Of a stretch of 64,000 bases of DNA, positions 7,446 to 16,721 are shown one piece after another. Made by a program: the position numbers and the translations under genes. The notes beneath the pieces were generated by a model. It was not told where the DNA came from. It saw nothing but the letters and a program-made list of their open reading frames with translations, and did no database searches. Every line of letters begins with the position of its first letter. Positions within the stretch are counted from its first letter, which is position 1. The stretch is from CAVOJY01 sp963696405 (lineage in GTDB: Bacteria; Chloroflexota; Limnocylindria; Limnocylindrales; CSP1-4): assembly GCA_963696405.1 (NCBI GenBank), contig CAVOJY010000007.1, positions 248,001 to 312,000 on the forward strand. The letters run 5' to 3'.

Positions 7446-10400
7446 GCGCCGCCTCCCCGTCAGCGTCTCCTGGACCGCGCGATCGCGGCTGCTGGTCGCG
7501 TGGAGCGCATCCGCGATCGGCTCCGTCGCCTGCTCGATCGCGTCCTCCAGCCGGAGCGACACGATCCGGCTGACCGCATCCGCGCCGAGGGTGACGCCGT
7601 GCAGGGCATCGGCGGCCTCGATGGTGCCGCGGTTGTGGGTGATGACGATGCACTGGGTACGTTCGGCGAGATCGCGAAGCGAGGCGACGAACCGGTCGAT
7701 GTTCACCTCGTCGAGCGCCGCGTCCACCTCGTCGAGGACGCAGAAGGGCACGGGCCGCACCTCGAGCATGGCGAACAGGAGCGCCACCGCGGTCAGGGCA
7801 CGCTCGCCGCCCGAGAGGAGCGCCAGCGTCTGTCGCTTCTTGCCGGGCGGCTGGGCCACGACATCGATGCCGGTCGTCTCGATATCGTCGGGGTCGGTGA
7901 GCCGAAGCCGGGCGGTGCCGCCGCCGAAGAGCCGGGTGAACTGGCGCTCGAACGCACCCTCGAGGTCCCGGAAGGCGGCCTGGAACTGTTCGAAGACGCG
8001 GGTGCGGAGCTCGGCGATGAGGCCGCGGGTCGTCTCGATGGCGTGGTCGAGGTCGAGCTTCTGGACCTCGAGTTGCTCGAGACGGGCCTTCAGCTCGGCG
8101 TACTCCCCGGTGACGTAGGGGTCGCTCGCGCCAAGCCCGTGGAAGCGCCGGCGCAGCGTCGCCAGCCTGCCGGCGGGGGGCGGCGGCGGGGCATCTCCGA
8201 TCCGCTCCCAGGCCGCTGACGGCGAGGTCGAGGGCGGCCTCGAGGGCCGCGGCGAGGTCATCGTCGTCGCGGATCGCGGAAGGCACTGCCGCGACCTGGT
8301 CGGGACCGGAGGGCCGGCGGCAGTGGAAGGGCGGTCGGCGGGGGTCTCCGCGCTGGCCGCGAGCGCGGACAGGCCCCACGGCCCGAGTGCCGCCAGCTCG
8401 ATGAGCAGCTGCTCACGGACGGTTTCCTCGGTCAGCCGGGATTCGGTGACGGCCCGCTCGGCGCTACCGTGCGGCGTCGTCGCTCTCGCGGAGCCGTTCG
8501 CGCGAGCGGGCCGCCTGCTGCTCGGCGGCCGCGAGCTCGTCGCGGTCGGAGCGGCCGGCTTCAAGGACCTCGTCCAGCGCGTGCCGGGCCGCCGCCTCGC
8601 GCTCGGTGATGGCCGCCAGCTCCTCGCTCACGCGGTTCCGTTCAGCGCGCCGCGCCTCGAGCGCCCCGCTGACCCGGGCCATCTCCCGGCCTGATGTCGG
8701 CCAGGCGCGCATCATCGAGCGCGAGCGACGCCTCCGCACGGCTCCGGGCTCCCTCCGCGCGGCGCCGATCGCCGGCAGCGTCGCGGAGTCCGGTCGACAG
8801 TCGATCGCGGCGGGCCCGCAGGTCCCGGAGAGCCTGCTCGAGGGCCGCGAAATCGGCCGTCGCCGCGTCCGCCGCGGCCCCACCGGGCGCCGGGGGCGTG
8901 ACGGCACGCGAGCCCGGGAGCGTCGGAGATGCCGGCTGCGGCCGCTACGTGCACGGCATCGAGCGCCTCGGCCGCGCGCACCTGCTCGGCGGCGAGGCGC
9001 TCGGCCTGGGCGGACTCCCAGGCGAGCTCGCGGGCCGCGGCCTCGGAGGCCCGCGCAGCGGACCGCTCAGCCTCCTCGGCTCGGCGGCGCTCCCGGGTGG
9101 CGACCGCGAGATGCTCCGCCGCATGCGCAAGCTCGTGTCGTGCAGCATCGCTCTCGCCCGCGGCCGCGCTGCTTGTCCGCGCCGCCTCTTCCGCGACCTC
9201 CTCCGCCGCCACGACCGCCGAACTCAGAGCGTCGCGTTCGTCACGGCGCTCAAGGACAGACGGGGAGCTTCCGAGGGTGACGATTCCCGATGCCGTGACG
9301 ACGTCCCCGCCCGGCGTGGCCACGCACCACCCCGCCGGGAGGGCCGGCTGGAGGCGGAGCGCCGCCTCCAGCTCGGGAACCCAGAGGGAGCCGGCAAGCA
9401 GGCGTCCAAGCGCACCGCCCGGGTCCCGAAGCACGGCATCTGCCAGGCGCCCACCCCCGACCTCGCGGGCGGCGTCGGCGGCGCGGGACGCATCGCGGTC
9501 GGCCGTGCGCGGAGGCGGGGCGTCCTCGATCACAAGGTGGCCTCGCTCCCCGCGGAGCGACGGTACGCGCGCGGCCGGCAGCAGCGCCGAACGTACGGCC
9601 GGGCCGAGCGCGGCCTCGATCGCCCGCTGCAGCGGGCGATCGACCTCGACCCCGTCGAGCAGGAGACGGCCGCCGCGTCTGCGCGCCGCGAGCGCCATCG
9701 CCTCGCCGCCCTCGGACCGGAGGAGCTCGTCGATGGAGGCGAGACGGGCCCGCACCGTCTCGAGTAGCGATGCGGCCTCGGCCGCGCGGGCGGCGCGCTC
9801 GGCCGCGCGGCCCTCCGTCGTGGCCACGGTCCGACGGGCCTCCTCGACGGCGCCCTCCGCGGCGCCCTCCGCGGTCAGGGTCGCCGCAAGCGCCGTGGCA
9901 GTTGAGCGGTGGTGCTCGGCGGCAGCGGCTGCCGAGTGTTCGGCGGCTGCGACGCGGTCGGACTGCTCGGCGGCGCGCCGCGCAGCGGTCTCGGCCCGGC
10001 GCAGCGCGGTGTCACGCTCGGCCTCGCGGGCTGCAGCGGCGCGCCGAACTGCCGCCGCCCGCTCGTCCGCCCCGTGGATCTCGGCCCGCAGCCGCTCGAG
10101 CTCGTCGCGCGCGCGGGCGAGCCGGCCTTCCGTGGCGGCGAGTTCCTCCTCGGCCGCTGCATCGGGCTCGGGAAGCGGCTGCGCCGCGGCCCGACGGGCC
10201 CCCTCGAGGCGCAACTCCACCGCGGCCGCCTCCTCGGAGAGCCGCCGGCGATCGTTTTCGAGCGCCTCGATCGAGCTCTCGAGGCGGGCCTCCGCGATCT
10301 GCGTCTCTGTCTGCCGGGCGCGCACTTCGTCGAGAGCGACCCGGCGGGTGACCTCCGTCTGCGCCCTCTCGGCGAGCCTGCGCGTGGCGCTCGCGATCCG

Positions 10401-11210
10401 TTCCTCGGCCCGCCGGGCGTCCGCCAGCGCCTCGTCGGCGGCGCGGCGTGCATGTTCGAACTGCTCCCCGGCCTCGCGGGCACCCGACCGCGAACCCGCC
10501 CACCGGGCGCGCGCGGCCGCAACGAGCGCGGCCGACAGCTCCGACGCCGCCTCGTGGCGCGCCTCTTCAGCCTGCATCTGCTGAGCCAGGCGCCGCGCCC
10601 GTGGCCGCAGCTCGACGAGCAGATCCTCGACGCGTGCCAGGTTGGCCTCCGCCTCGACGAGCTGCGCTTCGGCCTGGCGCCGCCGCCGGTCGTGGCGTCG
10701 AACCCCCGCCACCTCCTCGAACAGCTCGCGACGCTCCTCCGGCCGAAGCGAGAGCGCCTGGTCCACCATGCCCTGCCCGATGAAAAGGAGGGCATTGTCG
10801 GAGAGGTTGCCGGACTCGAGGAGATCCATCACGTCGCGGTACCGGACGCGCTGGCGGTTGATGAGGTACTCGTTCTCACCGGACCGGAAGACCCGCCGCC
10901 CCAGCGCAACCTGGCCGAAATCGAGCGGCAGGTACCCGTCGACGTTGTCCAGGGTCACGGTGACATCGGCCATCCCGGTGGGGCGCCGCTTCTCCGACCC
11001 GGCGAAGATGACGTCCTCCGCCCGCCTCGTCCGCAGGGTTCGGCCCTGTTCGCCGAGCGCCCAGCGAAGGGCGTCCGCCAGGTTGCTCTTGCCGCTTCCG
11101 TTCGGCCCGACGATCGCGCTGATACCCGGGCCGAACTCGATCTCGGTCTTCTCAGCGAACGACTTGAACCCGACCAGGCGGACCGACTGCAGCCGGGCGG
11201 GCGCGCTCAT
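7442..11210 (-). CDS. smc: Chromosome segregation SMC ATPase, several frame breaks
   Basis: SMC is the V-shaped ATPase of condensin. From ATG 11210 the head domain is intact: GFKSFAEKTEIEFGPGISAI, Walker A VGPNGSGKSN (about 34-43), and the QGMVDQALSLRPEERR segment, followed by long Ala/Glu/Arg coiled coil and a hinge (about 500-640). Homology then jumps frames near 8930, 8692, 8465, 8308 and 8212. Between breaks the coil reads well (FAALEQALRDLRARRDRLS; GALEARRAERNRVSEEL). The C-terminal head returns in frame: ALLSGGERALTAVALLFAML (signature), VLDEVDAALDE (Walker B) and ITHNRGTIEAAD. No stop separates it from ftsY in the final frame; the GTGA at 7445-7442 would supply one in another frame. 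Five one-base indels, or a decayed gene; I favour assembly indels. Confidence 0.85.
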
Positions 11211-11932
11211 GACCCATCCACCGGAGCGAGGCCGGGAAGGTCACCCGACTCGAGCCGGGCAACGGCCTCCGCAGCGGCCTCCGTCTCGGCCACGCGGCGG
11301 CTTCCGCCTTCGCCACGACCCAGCACTTCGCCGGCGACCGCGACTTCGACGATGTAGTGGCGCAGGTGGTCCGGTCCCTCGGCGCTCACGACCTGGTACG
11401 CGGGCGCCTCGCCCGACCGGCCGTAACTCAGCTCCTGGAGGCGGCTCTTCGGCGACTTCAGGCTGGCCAGCGGGGCCGCGGCGTCAAGCTCGTCCGCGAC
11501 GATGGCGAGGAGCCACGCGCGCACGGCGTCGAGGCCGACGTCGAGGTAGGCGGCGCCAACGACGGCCTCGAAGGCTGCGGCGAGCACCGAGATGCGACGG
11601 CGTTCCCCGGAGCGCTCCGCCCCCTGGCCGAGGACGAGGTCGCCCTCCAGCCCGATACGCTGAGCGAGCCTGGCGAGCCCGGTGGTCGAGACGAGCGCCG
11701 CCCGTCGCGCGGTCAGCCCGCCCTCGTCTTCGCCCGGGTGTCGCTCGTAGAGAGCCTGCGAGACGACGAGCGCGACGACGGCGTCGCCGAGGAACTCGAG
11801 ACGCGCGTTGGATTCGCCCGGCGATTCGGGGTGCTCGTTGACATAGCTCGCGTGGACCAGCGCCCGCGCCAGCAGGTCCGGGTTGCGGACCGGCAGGCCG
11901 ATCCGCGTGGCCAGCGCCGGGGCTGGCTCCAT
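11207..11932 (-). CDS. rnc: Ribonuclease III
   Basis: RNase III cuts double-stranded RNA in rRNA precursors and mRNAs. The 241-residue protein starts at ATG 11932. The catalytic motif NARLEFLGDAVV (about 42-53) carries the metal-binding Glu and Asp. VLAAAFEAVVGAAYLD supplies the second acidic pair. The C-terminal dsRNA-binding domain runs from SPKSRLQELSYG to ETEAAAEAVARL. Its stop overlaps the smc ATG as ATGA (11207-11210), the common rnc-smc-ftsY arrangement, and acpP lies 16 bases upstream. Confidence 0.96.
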   Translation of the reverse strand: MEPAPALATRIGLPVRNPDLLARALVHASYVNEHPESPGESNARLEFLGDAVVALVVSQALYERHPGEDEGGLTARRAALVSTTGLARLAQRIGLEGDLVLGQGAERSGERRRISVLAAAFEAVVGAAYLDVGLDAVRAWLLAIVADELDAAAPLASLKSPKSRLQELSYGRSGEAPAYQVVSAEGPDHLRHYIVEVAVAGEVLGRGEGGSRRVAETEAAAEAVARLESGDLPGLAPVDGS

Positions 11933-11948
11933 GTGCGAGCGCGCGCGG

Positions 11949-12191
11949 CTACTGCGAGGTGTGCTCGTCGATGTAGTCGACGGCGTCCTGGACGGTGCGG
12001 ATCTTCTCGGCGTCCTCGTCGGAGATCTCGGTGCCGAACTCCTCCTCGAGGCTCATGATCAGCTCGACCAGGTCAAGCGAATCGGCGTTGAGGTCATCGA
12101 CGAAAGACGCCTCGGGCTTGACATCCTCCTCGTCGACGCCGAGCTGCTCCACGACGATCTTCTTGAGCCGCTCATAGGTCGTTCCGGTCAC
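11949..12191 (-). CDS. acpP: Acyl carrier protein
   Basis: ACP carries growing acyl chains on a phosphopantetheine arm. The 80-residue acidic protein starts with GTG after GAGGGAG. It has the modification site DLNADSLDLVELIM, where the Ser of DSLD (about 38) receives the prosthetic group. Flanking helices (TYERLKKIVVEQLGVDEEDV; FGTEISDEDAEKI) match the family. It stands between nusB and rnc and near plsX, which uses acyl-ACP, a common plsX/acpP/rnc grouping. Confidence 0.97.
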   Translation of the reverse strand: MTGTTYERLKKIVVEQLGVDEEDVKPEASFVDDLNADSLDLVELIMSLEEEFGTEISDEDAEKIRTVQDAVDYIDEHTSQ

Positions 12192-12215
12192 CAGACTCCC
12201 TCCTCGCGCCGGCGG

Positions 12216-12692
12216 TCACTCCGCCACGCCTTGTCCGCTGTCCACTGCCGCGGACCCGATCTCCATCTCCTGGGTCGCCACACGCCCGAGGACTCCGTTG
12301 ACGAGGCGCCGAGCGGGCTCGCCGCTGAAGGTTCGCGCGAGGCTCACCCACTCCGAGATGACAACGGGCGCCGGCGTCGACGGGCAGTGTAGCAGCTCGC
12401 CCAGTCCGGATCGCAACAGGGCACGATCAATTCGCGCCAGCTGGATGACGGGGTACGCCGGTGCGACCGACTCGATTCGCCGGTCGAGCGCGGCCCGATG
12501 GTGGGCGACCTTCTGGACAAGCTCCCGTGCGTACGCGACCGTGCTGTCGTCGGCCCCGGACGCCGTGATGTGGCGCTCCAGGACGGCCGACGCGGTGCGC
12601 TGACCAAAGTCGGCCTCGAAGACCGAGCTGAGCGCGAGACGCCGCGCCATGCGACGCGACGCGTGCGGCGATTGAGAACGGGTGTTCGACAC
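12216..12692 (-). CDS. nusB: Transcription antitermination factor NusB
   Basis: NusB with S10 forms the boxA-binding part of the rRNA antitermination complex. The 158-residue all-helical protein starts at a GTG. It shows SRRMARRLALSSVFEADFG, VQKVAHHRAALDRRIESVAP, ARIDRALLRSGLGELLH, PAPVVISEWVSLARTFSGE and RLVNGVLGR, the conserved NusB blocks. Length is typical. It lies 4 bases after the Asp23-domain gene and 24 bases before acpP. Confidence 0.94.
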   Translation of the reverse strand: MSNTRSQSPHASRRMARRLALSSVFEADFGQRTASAVLERHITASGADDSTVAYARELVQKVAHHRAALDRRIESVAPAYPVIQLARIDRALLRSGLGELLHCPSTPAPVVISEWVSLARTFSGEPARRLVNGVLGRVATQEMEIGSAAVDSGQGVAE

Positions 12693-12696
12693 GCGG

Positions 12697-13026
12697 TCAG
12701 GCGGCGACGCCGTCGATGAGGACCGTGATCTCCCCGAGCTTCAGGCCGAGCTGGCGCTCCATCGTGTGGGCGACGCTTCTGCGGACGCGCGCGGCGACGG
12801 TCGCGAGCGACTCCCCCGAGCGGGCGACGAGAAAGAGGCGGACGTAGACCCGACCGTCCCGCAGCCGCGCCGTGACGGCGGGCCCGGACAGCCAGGCCCA
12901 GAAGGCGGGCCCTCCCCTGCCGACGCGAACCACCCCGGGTACTTCCTCGACGGCGGCGCGCGCCATGGCGCCGATGACACGTCGGCGGACGGTGAGAAGG
13001 CGGTCGTGGGGCGGGATCTCGCTCAT
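12697..13026 (-). CDS. Asp23/Gls24-domain protein, plsX-linked copy
   Basis: A 109-residue single-domain protein. The profile fits Asp23/Gls24 proteins: an N-terminal helix (VRRRVIGAMARAAVEEVPGV), strands ending in VYVRLFLVARSGES, then VAARVRRSVAHTMERQLGLK and a final EITVLIDGV. In staphylococci Asp23 is a cell-envelope-stress protein; here function is unknown. Its ATG overlaps the plsX stop by four bases (ATGA), so it is probably translationally coupled to plsX. A second Asp23 paralogue sits at 20842-21219 coupled to fakA; both copies adjoin enzymes that make acyl-phosphate. Confidence 0.8.
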   Translation of the reverse strand: MSEIPPHDRLLTVRRRVIGAMARAAVEEVPGVVRVGRGGPAFWAWLSGPAVTARLRDGRVYVRLFLVARSGESLATVAARVRRSVAHTMERQLGLKLGEITVLIDGVAA

Positions 13027-14210
13027 GCCTCTGCTCCGTGATCGCCGGCACCGCCGGTCACGGTCGGCGCGCTCTCGGCCTCCCCATCGTACGCCTCGCC
13101 CTCCGACCCGTCCTTCCCCCGGCGGGGCTCACCTTGGGGTGCTGCCTGTGGCCTCGCGGCGCCCCGCGCCGGGCCCCGGCTCGAGCCGAGTGCACCGCCG
13201 ATGAGCAGCGGGATCCGGGCCCGCGCCGCCGCCGCTCCGACGCCCACGGCGTAGCCGATCATCCGCCGCCTGGCTCGCCCGTGCGTGATGATCACGCTCC
13301 CGTTCACGCCGAGCAACACGGCGCCGCCGAACGATTCGTAGTCGAAGCGTTGTCGTATTCGGCCAATTCCGGGTCGCATGAAGACGTAGCCGAGCGGCCC
13401 CCAGGGCGGCCGCTTGAACTCCTTCCGGAACTCGTCGAGGATGAACTGCGCCACCCCCTCGAAGAACTTCATCACGATGTTGCCGACGGTCGCGTCGCAC
13501 ACGACGACGTCCGCCAGGTGCCTGGGCAGATCCTTGCCCTCGATGTTGCCGATGAAGTTGAGGTCGCCCCCGACCAGCAGCGCCGATGCGTCCTGGATCC
13601 GCTGCTCGCCCTTGCCCCCCTCCTCCCCGATCGAAAGAAGTGCCACCGACGGGCTGGCGACGCCGAAGACGCGCTCGGCGTAGATCGCTCCCATGTGCGC
13701 GTACTGGGCGAGGTTCAGGCCGGTCGAATCGGTCGTCGCACCGATGTCGAGCAGGACGAACGGGCCCTGGTCACTCACGACCTGGATGGCGAGCGCAGGG
13801 CGGTCCACGCTCCGAAGACGGCCCAACCCGAGGATGGCGGCCGCAACACCGGCGCCCGTGTGGCCTGCGCTCACGACGGCGTCCGCGCGTCCGCTGCGAA
13901 CGAGTCGCATGGCCACGCTGATGCTGGCGTCGCGCTTGCGGCGGACCGCGGCCGCCGGCGATTCGTCCATCGTCACCAGCTCACTGGCAGGGACGATCGT
14001 CACGCGACCGGGCAGCGGACCCTGGATATGCGGCGCGATGCGGGCCTCCTCGCCCACGAGGAGGACGCTGTCTTCCGGATGTTCACGCGCCCACCCGAGG
14101 GCGCCGGGGACCACCTCCGCGGGACCGTAGTCCCCGCCCATGGCGTCGACCGCGACGCAGATGCGCTGATCCGTCGCCTCGGAGGCCCGGGTGACGTAGG
14201 TGGGATCCAT
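13023..14210 (-). CDS. plsX: Phosphate acyltransferase PlsX
   Basis: PlsX converts acyl-ACP and phosphate to acyl-phosphate for phosphatidic acid synthesis at the membrane. The motif VAVDAMGGDYGPAEVVPGAL lies near residues 19-38, followed by SAGHTGA, LDIGATTDSTGLNLAQYA, LLSIGEEGGKG, GNIEGKDLP and DVVVCDATVGNIVMKFFEG. The C-terminus carries a ~55-residue Arg/Glu/Gly-rich tail absent from most PlsX proteins. It begins at ATG 14210, 28 bases after rpmF, in the standard rpmF-plsX order, and overlaps the Asp23 gene by ATGA. Confidence 0.96.
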   Translation of the reverse strand: MDPTYVTRASEATDQRICVAVDAMGGDYGPAEVVPGALGWAREHPEDSVLLVGEEARIAPHIQGPLPGRVTIVPASELVTMDESPAAAVRRKRDASISVAMRLVRSGRADAVVSAGHTGAGVAAAILGLGRLRSVDRPALAIQVVSDQGPFVLLDIGATTDSTGLNLAQYAHMGAIYAERVFGVASPSVALLSIGEEGGKGEQRIQDASALLVGGDLNFIGNIEGKDLPRHLADVVVCDATVGNIVMKFFEGVAQFILDEFRKEFKRPPWGPLGYVFMRPGIGRIRQRFDYESFGGAVLLGVNGSVIITHGRARRRMIGYAVGVGAAAARARIPLLIGGALGSSRGPARGAARPQAAPQGEPRRGKDGSEGEAYDGEAESAPTVTGGAGDHGAEA

Positions 14211-14237
14211 GCGCGCGCTCGCGGCTGCTCCGTGGGG

Positions 14238-14447
14238 TCAGCTCCGCGAGCTCTCGCCCTTGGGGGCCTTCGCCTTGATGCGCACCGCCTCGCGCCCGCC
14301 GTACCACCCGCAGTTCGGGCAGGCGTGGTGGGCGAGTTTCTGCTCGTGGCAGTGCGGGCAGTCCTCGAGCTGCGGCGTCGCGAGCGCGCTGTGCGCCCGG
14401 CGGTCGCCCTGCGCGGCGTGGGACGTCTTTCGCTTGGGAAGACCCAT
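14238..14447 (-). CDS. rpmF: 50S ribosomal protein L32, zinc-binding type
   Basis: L32 is a small 50S protein. The N-terminus MGLPKRKTSHAAQGDRRAH is the family pattern (Pro-Lys-Arg-Lys-x-S). A complete zinc ribbon follows: CPHC (about 30-33) and CPNC (about 43-46). The 69-residue product has a short basic extension (RIKAKAPKGE). The rpmF gene directly follows the DUF177 gene and precedes plsX, the widespread DUF177-rpmF-plsX order. Confidence 0.96.
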   Translation of the reverse strand: MGLPKRKTSHAAQGDRRAHSALATPQLEDCPHCHEQKLAHHACPNCGWYGGREAVRIKAKAPKGESSRS

Positions 14448-14489
14448 GGTTTCTGTCTCTCCTGGTCTGTGGGGTGGTGGGATGGATGG

Positions 14490-15029
14490 TCAGGAGCTGG
14501 CCGAAGGGGGTCGCCACCCGGCCAGCGGCGAGAGCCGCGGATCAACCACGGCAGACGGGTGTGCGTGGCTCGGGTCGTCCGCAAGGTCCGCGCCGCATTC
14601 GGGACACAGCCCCGGGCAGTCGGGCCGGCAGAGCGGCGCGATGGGTTCCGCCATCGTGATCGCGTCCCGCACGGGGCCCTCCAGATCGAGGACGTGGTGC
14701 GGGTCGATCCGGAAGGCGTCCGGCTCCTCGCTGGTATCCACCGGAGCGCCCGTGGTGAAGTCGACGCTGGGGAGTGCCTCCTCGGAAACGGTCACCTCGA
14801 GAGGCGCGATCACGGGACGCAGGCATCGGCTGCAGGTCTCGGCGAGGGCCGTGCGAAGGACCGCGTCGGCAAGGATGCTGCGGTCGGTCCGGCGCAGGTG
14901 CACCGACCCCGAGATCGGCGCTGCAAGCTGGAGGTCGCCGGGCAACTCGACCGTGGCGTCGGCGACGGCGAACCGCCGGTCGGCGCCGGGGCTCGATCCG
15001 AGGAGCCCGGCGACGTTATAGGCGAGCAT
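14490..15029 (-). CDS. DUF177 (YceD) family protein
   Basis: YceD/DUF177 proteins are linked to 23S rRNA accumulation and nearly always precede rpmF. I chose ATG 15029 (MLAYNVAGLLG) because the family begins there; the open frame extends upstream into the preceding gene. Features: a beta-rich N-terminal half (VELPGDLQLAAPISGSVHLR), the CSRCL motif (about 68-72), and a Cys-rich segment CRPDCPGLCPECG (about 135-147) that could bind metal. It overlaps the coiled-coil gene by 14 bases. Confidence 0.88.
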   Translation of the reverse strand: MLAYNVAGLLGSSPGADRRFAVADATVELPGDLQLAAPISGSVHLRRTDRSILADAVLRTALAETCSRCLRPVIAPLEVTVSEEALPSVDFTTGAPVDTSEEPDAFRIDPHHVLDLEGPVRDAITMAEPIAPLCRPDCPGLCPECGADLADDPSHAHPSAVVDPRLSPLAGWRPPSASS

Positions 15030-15606
15030 CCGAGAGGGGCGCTTCCGGCTGGGCCTCGTACGGCTGTTCGTGCGCCTGCTGGGCAACCTGGTACGGCTGG
15101 GTGGAATCGAAGGCCTGCCCCGGGACCTGGCCGGCGGCGCTGTCGACCGGGACCGGTGCGTTGCGGCGTTCGTCGAGCATCGCCAGGCCGCGGCGGATGC
15201 TCTGGAGCGCCTTTACGCACTCGCCTTCCAGCCGAATCAGGACGCTGGCGGCATATTCGTCGGCACCGCGCCGTACCTCGTCGGCGTCGACCTCGCCCTC
15301 GGAGATGATCTCGCGAGAGCGGATCTCGGCGGCCCTGGTGAGCTCACGCTCTTCGATGAGGAAGGCCGCCTGCTCCTGCGCGCGCGCGACCATCCGGTCG
15401 GCCTCTTCCTGCGCCTTCTCCAGGATGCGCTCGGCCTCCTGGTTGATTCGCTTGGCCTGCCGGATTTCTTCGGGGACGGCGACGCGCAGCTGGTCGATCA
15501 GGTCGAGTGCGGCCGCCTGATCGACGACGATGTTGTTGGTGAGGGGCAGCTTCTTCCCGCTGGCCACGAGCAACTCGAGGCGCTCGACAAGGAAGACGAT
15601 GTCGAT
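15016..15606 (-). CDS. Coiled-coil protein, DivIVA/SepIVA-like
   Basis: A charged helical protein with heptad-like segments (EEIRQAKRINQEAERILEKA, EADRMVARAQEQAAFLIEER, AAEIRSREIISEGEVDADEV), followed by a Gln/Pro-rich tail. This resembles the SepIVA/DivIVA-like coiled-coil proteins often encoded beside coaD and DUF177 genes in Actinobacteria and Chloroflexota. Function is not established here; a role in envelope growth is inference. The in-frame TTG at 15573 is the first standard start, but homologous-looking sequence continues upstream as DIVFLVERLELLVASGKK, and the position expected for Met is ATC (15606-15604), 9 bases after GGGGAGG. The true start is therefore uncertain. Confidence 0.72.
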   Translation of the reverse strand: MDIVFLVERLELLVASGKKLPLTNNIVVDQAAALDLIDQLRVAVPEEIRQAKRINQEAERILEKAQEEADRMVARAQEQAAFLIEERELTRAAEIRSREIISEGEVDADEVRRGADEYAASVLIRLEGECVKALQSIRRGLAMLDERRNAPVPVDSAAGQVPGQAFDSTQPYQVAQQAHEQPYEAQPEAPLSDARL

Positions 15607-15661
15607 GGCTCTGGACCTCCCCTGGAGCGGGTCCTTACCTCAGGAAGGACGAGCGGTCATT

Positions 15662-16159
15662 CTAGCCCACTCGGGCGACCTCGCTCAGGCGACGGGCAAC
15701 CACGGGCGGCACCATCGAGCTGACGTCGCCGCCGAACGACGCAATCTCGCGCACGAGGCCCGAGCTGAGATAGGAATGCTCGACCGCGGTCATGAGCAGG
15801 GCGGTCTCGATGTCGGGCGCCAGCCGCCGGTTGAAGTGGGCCATCTGGCGCTCGGCCTCGAAATCGGCCACGGCCCGGAGTCCGCGGACGATTACCGCAG
15901 CGTCCCGGCGCCGCGCGAAATCCACGGTGAGTCCTTCGAAGCCCTCGACGATCACCCGGCCTGCGACCGACGGCAGCACGTCGTCGACGGCTTCCCGGAG
16001 CATCGCCAGTCGCTCCGCGGCCGCGAAGAGCGGCTCCTTGCGCGGGTTCACCAGGATGCCGACCACGAGTCGGTCGCAGATGCAGACGGCCCGGCCGATG
16101 ATGTCGAGGTGCCCGTATGTGACGGGGTCAAAGGACCCCGGGTAGACCGCCACCCTCAT
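15662..16159 (-). CDS. coaD: Phosphopantetheine adenylyltransferase
   Basis: CoaD (PPAT) makes dephospho-CoA from 4'-phosphopantetheine and ATP. The 165-residue protein starts VAVYPGSFDPVTYGHLDII: the nucleotidyltransferase GSFDPxTxGH motif (about 8-17). VNPRKEPLF, VDFARRRDAAVIVRGLRAV and the ISSxxVR-like YLSSGLVREIASFGGDVS follow. Its ATG overlaps the rsmD stop (ATGA), the usual rsmD-coaD pair. Confidence 0.96.
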   Translation of the reverse strand: MRVAVYPGSFDPVTYGHLDIIGRAVCICDRLVVGILVNPRKEPLFAAAERLAMLREAVDDVLPSVAGRVIVEGFEGLTVDFARRRDAAVIVRGLRAVADFEAERQMAHFNRRLAPDIETALLMTAVEHSYLSSGLVREIASFGGDVSSMVPPVVARRLSEVARVG

Positions 16160-16721
16160 GGCTCAGCTCCCCCGTCCGCGTGGTAGATGGTCAGGGCAGT
16201 CTCGCCGAAGCGCCGTTCGCCGACTCGGACGAGCCTGCCCGCCCGCTCCGGCAGGCGGTCGCGCCAGAAGTGCTTGGCGACCACGGTCGCCCCCGGGATG
16301 AGCCCGGTCGTGCTCCCCAGCCGCTCGAGCACGGCGAGCATAACAGGGTCACCGTAGGGCGGGTCCACCAGGACCAGCCCGTAGAGATCGGTGGACTCGG
16401 AGAGAAACGCGAGCACGTCCGCCCGGCGCACGGCGCCGGAGCCCGCAAGGCCCGTCTCACGAAGGTTCTCCTCGATGACGCGAACCGCGCCGGCGTCACG
16501 CTCGACGAAGTCACAGTGGGTGGCTCCACGGCTCAGGGCCTCGATGCCCCCCGCGCCGCTGCCGGCGAAGAGGTCGAGCACGCGAACGCCCGGCAGCACG
16601 GGCTCGAGCGAGGCGAAGAGCGACTGCTTGACGCGGTCGCCGAGCGGGCGCGTTCCCCGCCGGGCGCGCTCAGACGACGTCCCCGGGCGAGGCCCGCGAT
16701 GACCCGGCCCGCGTCAGCCAT
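16156..16721 (-). CDS. rsmD: 16S rRNA (guanine-966-N2)-methyltransferase, one frameshift
   Basis: RsmD methylates G966 of 16S rRNA. The 3' part reads VRVLDLFAGSGAGGIEALSRGA (SAM motif I) and VLVDPPYGDP, the DPPY catalytic motif. The 5' part starts at ATG 16721 as ADAGRVIAGLARGRRLSAPGG in a different frame. Adding one G to the GGGG run (plus-strand CCCC at 16655-16658) joins them as SAPGGGTRPLGDRVKQSLFA, the expected family sequence. The span is 566 bases, one short of a multiple of three. A homopolymer deletion in the assembly is the simplest explanation. It overlaps recG (8 bases) and coaD (4 bases). Confidence 0.87.
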
